64,000 bases of DNA from Allodiplogaster sudhausi (GCA_945643635.1 CALZFC010000017.1:1357501-1421500); one strand, 5' to 3'. Numbered from the stretch's first letter, positions 33,498 through 45,709 are shown. A program made the numbers and translations. The notes: generated by a model not told the origin, from the sequence alone.

Positions 33498-36400
33498 CTA
33501 CAGGCTCAAATACGTCTTCATTCGAGAGCTCCTCAGGTGATTCCGTTTGCGTGGCTGTGGGATTTCTTTTTGGATCTGCCTTCTCAGGTACTCAACGTCA
33601 TTCTCTATCAGTTGTCTAAATTCGTCGAAGTCAGTCCCAAAAAGCGGTTCCGATTGAGCCTCCTCAATGATATCACCTTCCGTATCGAACAGTTCATCAA
33701 GCTCGTCTAAGACGTTCACAGATGTTGGTTGCGGTGTCGTTATAGTTGTTGATTGATCCAAGTCGGGCACATTTGCATGTCTCTTCTTCGAGGCAAGATT
33801 TCCGAAAATGCTTGCTATCTGCTGGTAATTGAGAAGTTCTGGCGGTGAGAAGAGTAATTTTCCAGCTGCGTCGATTTCCTTGCGCATTTTCTTCTCCAGC
33901 TGTCGAGGATCATGTTTAGTGCCCGTACGAAGGCCATCATTAAACGCTTCGATCACATACGTCTTAGACCTGGGTGGAAGTCGAGTGCCCTTCTTATGCT
34001 CGCGAAGTGCCCAGCCTTGTGGCAAACGAAGCCCGTTATCTGTCACTTCTGCTAGCGACTCGATTGCCTCGTCGACTTCGGAATATGCCTGCTCAATCTT
34101 TTCTCCTTCGAGACACATGCCGTACCGCTTCAGAACATAATCCCGAAGAGTCAGCCTCTCGGAAATTGCCCTATGTTTGCCAAAAAGGAGATGTCTCTCG
34201 AGATTGTGGGCTTGCAAGAATTCAGCTCCACAGGTTTCTTCTGGGCATCTGTAAAGATACCCATATTCAGGGCAACTTCCCGTGAGAGTGTATTCGGCAT
34301 CTTCAGGAGCGCGGCAGGCCTCATCATCTATTTCTTCATTACGATCACGGCCATGGTCCGGCGTGACCTCGCCTCGGATTGGTTGGCCTTCTCTCCCCAA
34401 CCAGCATAGTTCAGATGTCGTGTCCAGGCAACCTCCAGATGAATCGGTGATGAACTCTCCTTCATTGTGTTGTAGAGATGAGTAGTCGATCTCTTTGCCG
34501 ATACCGATAGTAGAATATCGATGAACTCGAAGTGCCGTTTCTTCAAATAGGAACGTGTTATACTTCCTTATTCCGGCAATTTTGGCCTTAGACGCTTCTC
34601 CTCTTCTAATGCTTCCCGTGTAAACCGAGACTGCACGTAGCGGTTTTCCGTGAGTTATTCCTGCCAAAATTTCATTTGGAGTGGTTACGTCCTTTCCACT
34701 ATCAACGTAGTTCCGCAATTTTCTCTTCGCCAATGCACTCATCCGATCGCATGGTCCTTTCCCAGCTTGAGCCTCGGAGAAATAGTAGCCGACGATTTTG
34801 ACTCCAGAGGACCGTGAAAGTTCTTTCATGCTGCCAAGAGTTGCTGCCGATTTGTAGCAGCCTCAAAATCTTATGTACAACTCGTCTATTTCATTATACT
34901 CTCCCCACCTGCCTGGTCGCTTCGCAAGAATACAGATGTTATCCCCCCTTTGTGTAAAATTTGCAGGGTATGATTGAGAATGGCTGTGACGGCGATAGTG
35001 TCCTGCAAAATCGGTTACGATTTAAGGTTTCAAAAAGAAAATAAAACACTACATTTGACATCTTAACATCAATGGTCTACCTGTGTTTCGCTGTTGAGGA
35101 CGTGGTACATGGAGTGCTGTTTATATTCTGCGTTGCGCCGCGCAAGTATATGAGTCACGTGCCAGGAAAATCCTCGTTTTCCAAAGAAGTCTGTTGTTTT
35201 TTCCCGAGCAAACATTGGCAGGAGTTTCATCGCCCAGTCAAGAGTTATGAGCGCTTGATTTTCTTGGAGTTCCGTCACAATTCTATCCCGATCTGCTTCG
35301 CTCGCCGTTGTTCGTAACTGATGCCGCTTCAGTTCTTCAACGTTCTCTTCGATTCGATAAATATCATTCAACTTGAGTTCCAAGTCCCGTGCTTTCGCTT
35401 CTCTCAGAAGTCCGCCTTCTTTCTGCGCAGCGAAATTAGCAGCTGTATACAGGTTTGCAACAGTTTCGCGCAGGTCACCCAACGTTAACTGCAGCGATTC
35501 GCACCTGAAAACAACTTTTATTTGTGCAAAATAGTGTTGTATAATTTAAAAAAAAATCTATGACCTGTCGCACAGCATGTCGTGGCTGTGGTGTTTTGAA
35601 GAAATATCAGCGGAGCAGTCCTCAGAGAATGCGGCGTCGACTGGGTCGCTTAGGCCATGCTTTACACAATGGTCCGCAACGCGAGATTCGTGCCTGATAT
35701 GCACCTGCAAATATGCCCATAATATGAGTTGACTCCTATTAGGTGTTCCCGCTTGCCTTATAGTCAGTTCTTAAGTACTCTTTTGATTCCAACAATCTTC
35801 TTCTTAGAGTCGAGCGCCAGGAGTCGTCAATAGCACTACTTTCGACAAGTTCATCAAGAATTTGCAGGGAATTATCGAAAGCCGAAAATAAAATTAATTT
35901 TAATTAAAATATGTTTCATTTAGTGTTTTACACACTTCCATCGCCTCGGCGACGAAGAAGTCAACGCCTTGAAGTGCCTTTCTCTTAGTCGCTCCACAGA
36001 CTTTGATTATCCGGTACATTGATGCTTCGCTCAGAGATATGAGCTCGTTTTTATCGTGCATCTCCCTGAGAGAGAAAAAGGAACAACTTGAACATTATTT
36101 CAGTTATAAACAGGTTTAAAAAACTTATCTTTGGAAAAGAGCTATAATTTCCGTAGCGGACTGTAAGCGCAATGTGTTAGGGTATTCAAAAGTTGTGCCG
36201 TCGGATAACTTTGAAGATCTTGTTCCAAAAGGCAACGTTGTTGTTACCTTATAGCTGAAATATATCTCTTTGTTTGGTATAGGAGAGCCTGGGAATACAC
36301 ATACATACCTGGTTATGAAATCAATGAACATATTGACACTGTGGGCATCGTATCGCTCACGCTTCCTCTCTTTCACTTCTTCGACTCGTCCACGCGCGGC

Positions 36401-38083
36401 CATCTTCTTAGCTTTGGTGTAGAAAAACTTGGATAACCCTGGGATGTAGCGTTGGGTTTCCTGTAGTGATATTTTCGGGGCAATCATTGAGAGTACGTAA
36501 AGTTTTTCAGTCCGAGTTGTTGTGGCATGATATTGCTCCACGATGCTTTGCAATAATGACTCGTATTTGTCGCTCCGCCTTCTTTCATAAAGACCTTCGT
36601 TGCTTGACGATTCCACCATTTCCTTGAGCTTTGACACAGAATCTGGAGCCACAATTTTGTATGCGGTTTGAAAAGCCATTAGCAGGTTCTGCGCCTTTTG
36701 ACGTTGTGTCCTGTCCTCGAGATCCTTGAAATCTTTGCGGCGTTCCATATGCTTGATTCCTAAAGACTCCAGGAAACTGAGAAACGTTCTCTTCACAGTG
36801 ACATCGACTATTGAAGGTGTGCGTTTCATCGGTGGCGCATCTGTCTGTGGAAAATATGAAGGATCGTTTTCTTGAGACAGTGGCAGAAAATCTTGTTGGT
36901 CTTTGTTGACGATATGTGTTTGCGCAAAGCGATTATTAATTAGTGGTGGATTAAACTTGAAGCCAGCAGATTGCACAGCATGTTGAGCAGCGTATTTTTT
37001 CAATACGTTCTTATGAGCCGTACAGACAGCTGTAAAGGAAGAGAAATAAGCTACCTTTTTTTATTTTTGTGGACATTCAATAATAACATAATAAACTTAC
37101 GAAGGCCAGGATGTAAAAGAATTCCTTCTATGTCTAGAACAGCGTGCGCCTCATCCCTTGTAACATCACTTTTAGCCAATGTGGCGGCACCATCTATAAC
37201 GACATATGATTACTTGACTGTCTCTCATTTTTCGGATGTACCGTTTGCGTCGTCTGCATCAACAAAATGCAGCGTTTCCGTGACTGAAGATTCGCTTGCT
37301 AAAATTATTCACAAGATTCTAGCTTCTTTTTTTAAATTTATGTCAATATCACAGGAAGATTTTTCTGAAAATAGGTTTCAAAAGCCATTAGCTCATCCAA
37401 CGAATTGCAATTATATTATGTAAGATAAAAAAAGCGGACCTTTCTTATGTGATACAGGTAGAGAACAAGTTTTCTTCATGGTAGGCTTTCTTCGCTTGAA
37501 GTGGTAGTACTTGACCGAGTTGTCCCATTCAGTAGCCAGTTCGCTGATATGTCTCTCACATATCATGCGCTGTCCAATTCCTTGTACCTAAATGATGTAG
37601 CCTATGTTTTTGCCATCGTATAGTCGGCCTTGTAGTTCAGAGCTTGCGTTGATAAACCTCCACTTCGCTTTCGAAATCCCATTCAAACTCTCCAGCTCCA
37701 CGGCTTAATATGAGATCAAGCATATTCGAGGTGCCGAAAAGTTGGTCAAATTCCCTGTCACGAAGTTCAATCATCCTGAAGCAGAACATGATAGGCAATT
37801 TTTGCTCGTAAAGAACTGCTTACTTCGTGAGCTTTCCTTCGCACTTGGTCGAAACTGTTGAAAACCTTGGCCGCTCCTTTGTTTCTTTCTTTGTTTGCTG
37901 TTTGATGCTGAAGTAGCACCGATGTTGACTCTGTTCTTCTAAGGTGTCCGAATCGAGTCTGGTGATGTCATCAAGACCGCCAGTGCGCTTGTACCGACCC
38001 TTCGGCGCCGCATAAGAAGTTGCGAGAATGCATGTTATAAGACAAAGAATTTGACGAAAGTTTGACAGTTTCCTGCCAAACAT
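33498..38083 (-). CDS. Transposase-like protein of the 8.1 kb element, 12 exons, two damaged splice sites
   Basis: Minus-strand exons: 38083-37824, 37775-37658, 37587-37440, 37193-37101, 37029-36309, 36254-36129, 36065-35936, 35882-35757, 35704-35565, 35504-35081, 35002-34909 and 34861-33498. They join in phase to 1,247 codons. Three acidic blocks look like an RNase H-fold DDE triad: ITLDWAMKLLP, LRSDQAGCYKSA (split by the last intron) and GYYFSEAQAGKGPCDR. Upstream lie ICERHISEL, PFGTRSSKLSDGT, LSEASMYRIIKVCGATKRK and ADHCVKHGLSDP. A C2H2 finger (YRCPEETCGAEF with H-x4-H) and an acidic tail follow. The same motif order occurs in large unnamed proteins of cnidarians and other animals (from memory). 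The intron after 36129 starts AT instead of GT, and the acceptor before 35882 is CG instead of AG, so this copy may be inactive or spliced unusually. The 5' start (MFGRKLSN) is tentative. Confidence 0.78.
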
Positions 38084-38496
38084 GACTCTGCAAGAAAATG
38101 TAGAATGGTTTAAACAATTAAATCAAAATACTTAGAACTTATGTAATAAAAATTTTTTTTGCGGGAAATGATGATATTCTGAGCTGCCGGCAAGCATTTT
38201 CCGCCCAGCTTCGCTAGCGATAGAAAGATGTCAAACGAATGCATTCAGGGAAGAAAGGGGCGGGCTCAAGCATTTCATGGCAGAATTTTTTTTTGGCTCC
38301 GCAGGGAGCCTGCTTGGAGAAGAACACCGGCGAGACAGCGAAAGAAATGCACTTTAACTCCTCGCCATGACATTATTTCCCTGTATCTTTCATTTGTCTT
38401 TTTTTATTTCTGTTGTCTTTGTCATGTGGACATATGATTCATATTATTTTATTGTGTTAACATGCATTGCCGTAAAGGATGTACATAATCTTTTCT

Positions 38497-39290
38497 GGCA
38501 GTCGTTACAGAGAGAGATAAACTTTCGCTTCCAAGAACACGAACGCTCCCCGCTGGCAGTCGTTACAGAGAGAGATAAACTTTCGCTTCCAAGAACACGA
38601 ACGCTCCCCGTTGGCAGTCATTAGGGAGAGAGAGAAACTCTGGCTTCATAGAACACGAAGTCTCCCCCATGGAATTACAGTAGAGATATAGAAACTTTCG
38701 GTTCAAGGAACACGAAGCCTCCTGCCTGGTAGTCATTAGGGAGAGAGGGAAGTTTTCGCTTCAAAGAACACGAAGTCTCCGCCCTGGCAGCATTTAGGGA
38801 GAGAGAGAGAGAAACGTTGGCTTCAAGGAACACAAAGTCTCCTCCCTGCCAGTCATTCAGATAGAACTTTTTCAGGCTTTCGCTGTGTCAATTCATAGCC
38901 TCATTCAAAGCCATTTTCAGAGACGGTAAGATGCCAGTGCACTCAAAGGACTATGACGAGTTCGACTTTGTTATGGTCGACGTGGCAACTATGACGGACG
39001 AGGACAAGAACACGAACGCTCCCCGCTGGCAGTCGTTACAGAGAGAGATAAATTGTCACTTCCAAGAACACGAAACCTCCCGCCCGGCAGTCGTTAGAGA
39101 GAGAGATAAACTTTCGCTTCCAAGAACACGAACTCTCCCACTGGCAGTCGTTACAGAGAGAGATAAACTTTCGCTTCCAAGAACACGAACTCTCCTCCCT
39201 TTCAGTCATTAGAGAGATAGAGAGAGAGAGAGAGAGAGTGGAGGGGGTCTTTCGCTTCCAAGTACACAAGTCTCCTCCCTGGCAGTCATT
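38497..39290. repeat. Minisatellite of about 57-64 bp units inside the transposon
   Basis: Units beginning ctggcagtcgttacagaga and containing cttccaagaacacgaa recur from 38497 to 38870 and again from 39020 to 39290, with diverged central copies. Between them lies 38931-39010, a short acidic frame (MPVHSKDYDEFDF) that may be an exon interrupted by the repeat. Confidence 0.85.
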
Positions 39291-39328
39291 CAGACAAATT
39301 TTCGCTGTGTGAGTGCTTCCGAAGAGAG

Positions 39329-39829
39329 ATGTCGTACCAGCCGCAACTTGCCTTCCTCATTGATGTCTGCCCCGACGTATTGCTACCGGGCGATGCTGGG
39401 ATGCAAGCTATTCAGAGCGCCCTCCGACGATCGCCAGTAGGCGTTCTTCATGCACGGCGAGTGCTTCCAGGAGGCACCCATTGGGGTCAACAATGGCTCC
39501 TCGATACGTCTGTATCCAGGAATCAGGTATATCCACTAGTAAATGATGATGATTGGTCTATTAATTTAGATAAGAGCGCAGGAGGCGACCAGAATTGAAA
39601 CAAGATTGGGCCGCCGCCTCGATGGCACTCTGCCAACCGTTCAAAGCAGAGGACTGTGCGTCCACCCTCTCGAAACCATTGTGGTGCCGGTTAGAATTTA
39701 TTCATTTTCATATTTAGATAATGTTGATTGCTATAGGTGCAGTACTACCCTAATTATCGAGGGGCACTTGCGCCCCGCAATCCAATGCCCATCGTCGCCT
39801 ACACAGATCCTCGACCATCCGCAATATAG
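39329..39829 (+). CDS. Small three-exon gene of unknown function within the transposon
   Basis: Exons 39329-39526, 39582-39689 and 39737-39829 join in phase with GT-AG introns of 55 and 47 bp. They give 132 residues, from MSYQPQLAFLIDVCPDV to AYTDPRPSAI-stop. There is no signal peptide, no membrane segment and no domain I recognise; the C-terminus is Pro/Tyr-rich (VQYYPNYRGALAPRNPMP). It lies opposite in strand to the transposase-like gene, next to the right arm. It could be an accessory protein of the element or captured host cargo. The GC-rich third codon positions and clean splice sites argue for a real gene. Confidence 0.55.
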
Positions 39830-40073
39830 GGCACAATGTGCAACAGCTCGCTCATTGTCAGGCTACAAGTGTCTACTCTTCTTTTTCCCTCCCCAACTTC
39901 TCCATTTTGCTTAAGTCATTTCTAAATGCTTCCTCGTCTTTTACTTATTACTTCTATCCAGGAAGCTTTTAATAACGACTGAAATTGACTTTCCAAGTGT
40001 CGTTACATTAATTTATTTGATGTCGATAAATATATATACATATATAAACATGTTAACTGAGCGCAGTTTACTA

Positions 40074-40747
40074 TGAAGAAATTTTCAGTTGGTGAAATCA
40101 GAATGAAAACGGAAAGCATATGCAAATTTATGGAGCTATGAGACGAATAGACATCAATTTTAGATCGAAAATATGTTTTTTGGCAGTTTACAAAACATTG
40201 CAAAAACTTTGCCCCGAGCGGGCTTCGAACCCGGACCTCTTGCACGGTACTTTTAAAGTTGAGTATATTTGCTTAAGTGCATATTCCAAAAATATGTCCT
40301 CCTAGAATTCTTTTAAAGATACATCGCATTGTAGCAAATTTCACGGGCTTTCTTTCTATGAACAGCTTATCCTCCCCGCGGGGGTTACTTGGTCTGAAAA
40401 ACCAGAAAAACCATATTTTTAAATCTATTTATACGATTTTTGCTGCTTAAAAGTTGTTTTCACGAAACGTCACCGCGACCTTTTTTAAAGAGAATACAAA
40501 GATCAATAAAACACAAAAAAGAGATTTCAAAAATCTTAAGAAATAACTGAGATATGGGCATGTGAATTTTAAGCGTAAATCGCTATTATCTCGAAAGAAA
40601 ATTTTTTTTCGAAATCACGATTTCACCATTTTAAAGAGCATGTCGAATAGTACAAATGATCAAATTTTCATCAATTTTAAAATCAAAAATTTCCCATTGC
40701 AGCCCTGTATTGCGCCCCGCTCGACCCTTACAGATAGGCTGTCTTAA
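40074..40747. repeat. Right terminal inverted repeat (674 bp)
   Basis: Inverse of 32642-33306 with a few substitutions and small indels near the outer end (for example gcggggcgcaatacaggg against gatctgccctctg). The arms have therefore diverged slightly since insertion or were never identical. Confidence 0.88.
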
Positions 40748-41112
40748 GAAAAATAACGTAACATTTTTTGTATATACCTGGATGATACGTGGAGCGCTAC
40801 ATTTGGGCATGCACAAAAATGTTACGTTTGGCCGGAAAGGCCGCCGAGCGTAGGGAGAGAGCCGCCTCCAAAGAGCGAAGTGGCGATCACGTCCGATCTG
40901 GCAAGCTAAGCAACGTCGAGCGGCGACTCCTGTCGTTAGGGGTTCAAACCCACATGTGGTCAACGTTTTCCCAACATGTTTTGCGCGTTTTATTTTACAT
41001 AAAACCTACAGTACCCAGTACAATTTTGGGAGAGACAGCATAGAACACTCTCTCCCTCTCTCTCTCTGCCTCCCAATTCTCTCTCTTTCTCTTTATAAGT
41101 GAATAATGTTCG
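40748..41112. other. Outer repeat around the transposon with B-box-like sequence
   Basis: Bases 40760-40960 contain a ggggttcaaaccc box at 40940-40952 and acaacgttttcccaacatgttttgc-like tail features similar to other SINE-like pieces here. The matching left flank at 32530-32640 has related aaaaatgtta motifs, so the transposon seems inserted into an older repeat. Confidence 0.45.
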
Positions 41113-41814
41113 TGACGTCAGGAATTGGCCGTGCGGCAAAAGTTGGATCCCTCGCTTTTGTGCGTGTAATCAAACCGCTCAACGTTACTTATCCGCATCT
41201 CTCTGTACCTCATTAGAACCGCCTTTCTGTGTACAATCTAATGACGTAGAGAGAGAGTGGCCTTACGGTCTCTTTATAGCATTCACAGCAAAAGAAACAC
41301 AAAAACTCACAAATCTCACAAACAGTCGTTTCTGCGCTCAATTATTAATCAATATGGTCTCTCTCTCTCTCTCTCTGTATCTCTGTCTCTGTCTCTCTCA
41401 TTCTAATAACAGTTTCATGTACCAGGACAGCTCTCTCGCTGTTGATGTGAACACTACAAAGAGATCGAATATAGATATACAACACTCTTTCCCTCTCTCT
41501 CTAATTATCTCTATCTCTCGCGCACCACTCTCTCTCTCTGAAAAAAAATTGCATATTTATGTATTCATTACAGCATGTACAACTCAATTAATCTTTTTGG
41601 CACGCCGCCAAAATTTGTGAGTTTTGTGTTTCTTTTGCTGTGAACACTATAAAGATACCGAAAGGTGACTCTCTCTCTCTATGTCATTACATTCTGCCCA
41701 GAAAGGCGGTTCTAATGAGGTACAGAGAGATGCGGATAAGTAACGTTGAGCGGTTTGATTACACGCACAAAAGCGAGGGATCCAACTTTTGCCACACGGC
41801 CAATTCCTGACATC
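41113..41814. repeat. Foldback repeat with about 200 bp arms
   Basis: 41113-41314 is complementary to 41612-41814 (for example gtcaggaattggccgtg against cacggccaattcctgac). The roughly 300 bp loop is rich in CT tracts. Partial further copies follow at 41820-42200 (second cctga end near 42197), so the unit is repeated in degraded form. Confidence 0.8.
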
Positions 41815-42199
41815 ATGCCGGAGGGTGTACATACATGCAGCCAAACACATAAAACAACATTAGATATATACACTTATGTCACTATTTTCCACTCTCTCTC
41901 TATTTCTCTCTCTTCCTCTCGCATTCCTCTGTCTCTGCGCAAAAATTTGCATAATTTCGTGTCCATTGAACGCATGAACAACTCAGTTAAAGTTGCTTGG
42001 CACAATGCCAACATTAGCGCATTTCAGCATTTCTTTCCATTTAAACACATTAAACCACATACAAAGAGACGGAAAGTTGCTTCTCTCTCTATACCAATAA
42101 TTTGTACAAAGTGAGAGCTTTGTAATGCGCTACAGAGAGTTGTGTATAATTCACGTTAAGCATTTTGACATACACTTACAAGTGCACGGCTAAGTCCTG

Positions 42200-42216
42200 A
42201 AATAGCCTGTTCACGT

Positions 42217-42268
<52 letters not shown>

Positions 42269-42486
42269 GGCATAGAGAGAGACAAAGAGAGAGAGACCCC
42301 GGACTACCCTCATTACTCTCTCTCGCACCGTTTTTGTTATGTTATTGTTATCCGATAGTGTCTGTTCGGTTGTTTCATGCAGCTATGAATTTGCTGTTGT
42401 TAGTCCTGCCGGAGGGTGACGATTGGTCCTTTGCTTCTGCCTTAGGATATTCACTCTCATCAATGCGGAAGAGTAAATTATGCGCA

Positions 42487-42528
<42 letters not shown>

Positions 42529-42620
42529 TCTGTCTCTTTCCTCTTTCTGTCTCTCTCTCATTCCATTCTCTTACGTTCTCTATGGGCGCCGCCCTTTTCA
42601 TCTGGATAAGTTCTTCAACA
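42200..42620. repeat. GA and CT simple-sequence tracts
   Basis: (GA)n at 42232-42268 and (CT)n at 42488-42524, in a locally polypurine/polypyrimidine region. No gene. Confidence 0.85.
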
Positions 42621-43441
42621 TCTAGATCGCGTGGCGGGTAGTGGGGTGGCTGTGGCTTGGGTGCGGGGAGCGCGGGGTGGTGGTTTTTTTTTCAGTGATG
42701 GAGACAATTCGTTATCATGGGAAAGACATCTTTCAAATGATTTCATCGCAGAGTGTTTCCTGGCTTCTTACATATGTGTGACTTCCTTTTTGAGCTGTTT
42801 TATTAGATGATAAACATTGATTTAAAATATGAAAAGAATGTTAGTCTTTTTTTTCGAATCTTGTAGACACAATGGTTGGACATCAACTTTCTGTTCTGTC
42901 AAAAGAACATTTATTTTGCGAAATCACAAAAGCACAATATTGATTCTATTGCATATCTATAAATATTATTTCGGATTAAAGCTCTTCGTATACTTTCTTT
43001 CATAGCGACATTGTTCGAGGCTTTCCTTTTCCATCCAATACTATTTGTTCGATTGCTATTGCGATATATTAAACAATTGGTGCGATAGGAAAGTGTTCTA
43101 TTATCGACAAAAATATGACTATCTCTGTTACCTAAATAAATTTTTCAGTATTATTCGTAGATAACAGATATTTATGTACGAACATAATGGGAATGTTTAT
43201 ATGTTTCGTCTGCATTACATCAGGTGGAAATTCATTTAGACACGTGTATTATTCGCACATGTATATTGTTTATTGCCTTTCAATATAAACATTACTGCCA
43301 AGTCTGAAAGATGAGGAAGAATGTACATACATACATGTTCAAGGAAGTTTTTTTTAATACTTGGGGTGTTTCGTTGGAATTCATTTCCTTTTCCGGTTCG
43401 TTATTCTGAGCAACCTTGATCAGACGTGTTAACGGCACCAT
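42621..43441. other. Upstream flank of GPCR-3
   Basis: 42840-43400 resembles 28929-29330 upstream of GPCR-2. It presumably includes the promoter. I see no defined element. Confidence 0.5.
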
Positions 43442-45707
43442 ATGCAACCGCTTTCCTGGCTCATCGTCTTCTTGGCCAGCAACGCTATTCTCCTGAACAC
43501 GACGCTGATCGTACTTCTTGCGCGTTTTCGCCACCACAAGCTTCATGGCTTTGGCCTTTTCCCATCTTTCGCCGTACTAATCGGGCAGATCGCCGTGAAT
43601 GACCTCGTCTTCTCTACTTCGTCACTCGCCTCATTGCAGCGGTGCGAGAAAGAAACATCGACAACGAGCTAAAGTATCATTGTTATTTTGCAATTACAAA
43701 AAAAGGTTCAATTTAAGCCTGCACGCCTCTCGCACCGGCGTCTACTACATTGCGGACGGCGTTTGTGGTCTTTTCGGTCCAACATCTTGTTTTATCCTTA
43801 CGACCACTCGCCATTGCTGCTTTGTACACGCCGTCTATCTGCTAGCCGCTTCCTTTATTTACAGGTAATTAGCTATTATTTCCATAATTCTAGCCTGTGC
43901 TATGATGCTTTCCGTCCATTTAGAAGGACGGCATTCCTGATAGAATGGATTGATAATATGAACTAGATTTCGACGAGAGCTCAGAAAAGCAATTTCAGAT
44001 GGTACGTGCTCTCTCATTCAGTGCCACTGATTCGAAGTGTCCTTTTGGTCGGCGCACTCCTCGCTGCTCCGTCGTTAGCAAATGCGGTGCGTTGATGCGA
44101 GAGACAATTTAAAGGGGCATGAGGCCTTCTAATCATTACAAGTCACAACAATGCTGTTAAAAACCTTAGTGAAATTCATCAAAAAAAAATTAAAAGAGCA
44201 AACTTAAGAATATGACGAAATTAGTGACACCAATGGTTTCCTCTAGATAGCCACGTTGTCTGAGCGAGTCGACGATGCTGTCGTGCACAGCCGTTTTGAG
44301 CGCGACTTTCCGAACATCACTCTAGGCACTGACACACTTACTGGTAATTTAGCAAAAACATTACCTTTATAAATTTTAAGCCTTTTTTGTGGTTTCAATT
44401 TTGATCAGAAAAATCTTTCAATCATTTCTTTTTTCTTTTTCTTCTTCCTCTCTTACTTATTGTTAGACAGAATGATTTAATGATTTAGTAATGGCACCTA
44501 CATGCACCGACAATGTTCTTGAACAGTTTGTGCTGTCGCAATAGATGATTAATTTCGTGTAATGAAGTAAAATAAGCGTCTTTAGGCAAGTTCCTTGACG
44601 CGTCGTCTCCGCTGACCAAGGCGGGCGTCTTCTACAACGTCTGCGCGCCTCTGCCGGCCGCGGTCGTCATTCTCATCGCTCGTCACTTGACGCTTCGTCT
44701 GCTCGCCAAGCGACGCGAAGCCATGAGCCAATCGGCGCATGCCGGACATCGAAGAGTCATGCTGGTATTTATATATTTACTGATTCATACATCAAATAAT
44801 GTTGTTCGTACATACATATCAGAAATGGACATTTTCGATGTGCAATAAGTGCACTTATTTGAGTTTCTTTGATCTTTGATCATTGATCTTTAATCATTAT
44901 ATCTCTTTGAGGTGCTCACCCTGCACGCCCTCTCACCGATCGCATCCATCACTGGCGCTCTGCTCTTTATGCTCAACTACACGCAACTCATGCCGAAGAA
45001 TGCGCCTCGCGAATTGCAGTTTCTGTCGGGGCTAGTTAGTGGCTTACACCCATTAGAACGTGAAGATTAAAAGAAATCTTATATTAAAACAATATGTAAA
45101 TATTGTAAATATTGTAAAAAAAAAAACAATTGTTCTTCTTAAGAATGAATAGTTGCTATAATGCATAGAGCAAATGAATATATGATAAAAGAGGAATACC
45201 TTTAGAGTTCATTCAATTTGCGATGTGTTCTTTTGATCATTCAGGCATCCGAATTTGTCGCGCCATTGAATGGACTCGTCACGCTGCTTCTCTTCAAACC
45301 TTTCCGAAGGTGTGCTCTTCTTATTCATGCATTATCATGCATTCTTGCAATATTGAAAGGAGCGCTGCACTCAGCAGTAATCTATTAGACTTTTACTCAC
45401 CATTGTATACATAGTACATGTCAGGAAAAAGACGCGATCAAGATGTTTTTGGCTCCTTAAACTACTATGTACATATGTATGTTCATATGTAGTTTCACCA
45501 ACTCACAGGGACGTTTAATCAATACATCTAATACATCCGTGAGAAACGGGTTTATTCAATTAGGGCATTCTTTAACGAAAGCGGTATTATCTTTAAAAAA
45601 AGAGGTAGTAAATTTTTTTTTGCAGATCGATGATCCGCGTATTTGCTTTTGGGAAGATGACGCGCTTAAAGGTGACGTCAGCACGGCGATCTCAAAGCAC
45701 GCAATAG
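43442..45707 (+). CDS. GPCR-3: intact serpentine (Srd/Str-like) chemoreceptor
   Basis: Eight exons: 43442-43641, 43718-43864, 43999-44086, 44247-44343, 44586-44764, 44912-45034, 45245-45309 and 45626-45707. All introns are GT-AG and the exons give 326 residues. TM1 PLSWLIVFLASNAILLNT; TM2 FAVLIGQIAVNDLVFST; TM3 region GLFGPTSCFILTTTRH then ASFIYRWYVL; TM4 LIRSVLLVGALLAAP; TM5 VVILIARHLTLRLLAKRR; TM6 LTLHALSPIASITGALLFM; TM7 APLNGLVTLLLFKPFRR; basic tail RVFAFGKMTRLKVTSARR. An extracellular loop carries an NIT glycosylation site. The start is the ATG conserved in all paralogues (MQPL). The pattern is that of nematode Str-superfamily receptors; the ligand is unknown. It is the best-preserved member in the window. 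Confidence 0.82.
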
Positions 45708-45709
45708 AG

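Larger units (their letters stand above)
32642..40747. mobile_element. 8.1 kb long-TIR DNA transposon with TTAA target duplication
   Basis: Arms 32642-33306 and 40074-40747 are inverted copies (665 and 674 bp, highly similar). Both outer ends are TTAA followed by GACAGCCTATCTGTAAG. Inside are a 12-exon transposase-like gene on the minus strand, a small three-exon gene on the plus strand and a minisatellite. The TTAA duplication is shared by piggyBac and Kolobok superfamilies; the protein resembles neither piggyBac nor a THAP-containing Kolobok that I can recognise. I suspect a Kolobok-related group, but that is unproven. It interrupts the receptor cluster between GPCR-2 and GPCR-3. Confidence 0.85.

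Noticed and set aside
38931..39212. 93-codon plus-strand frame as a separate gene
   Set aside because: Two thirds of it is the minisatellite; only the first acidic segment might be an exon.
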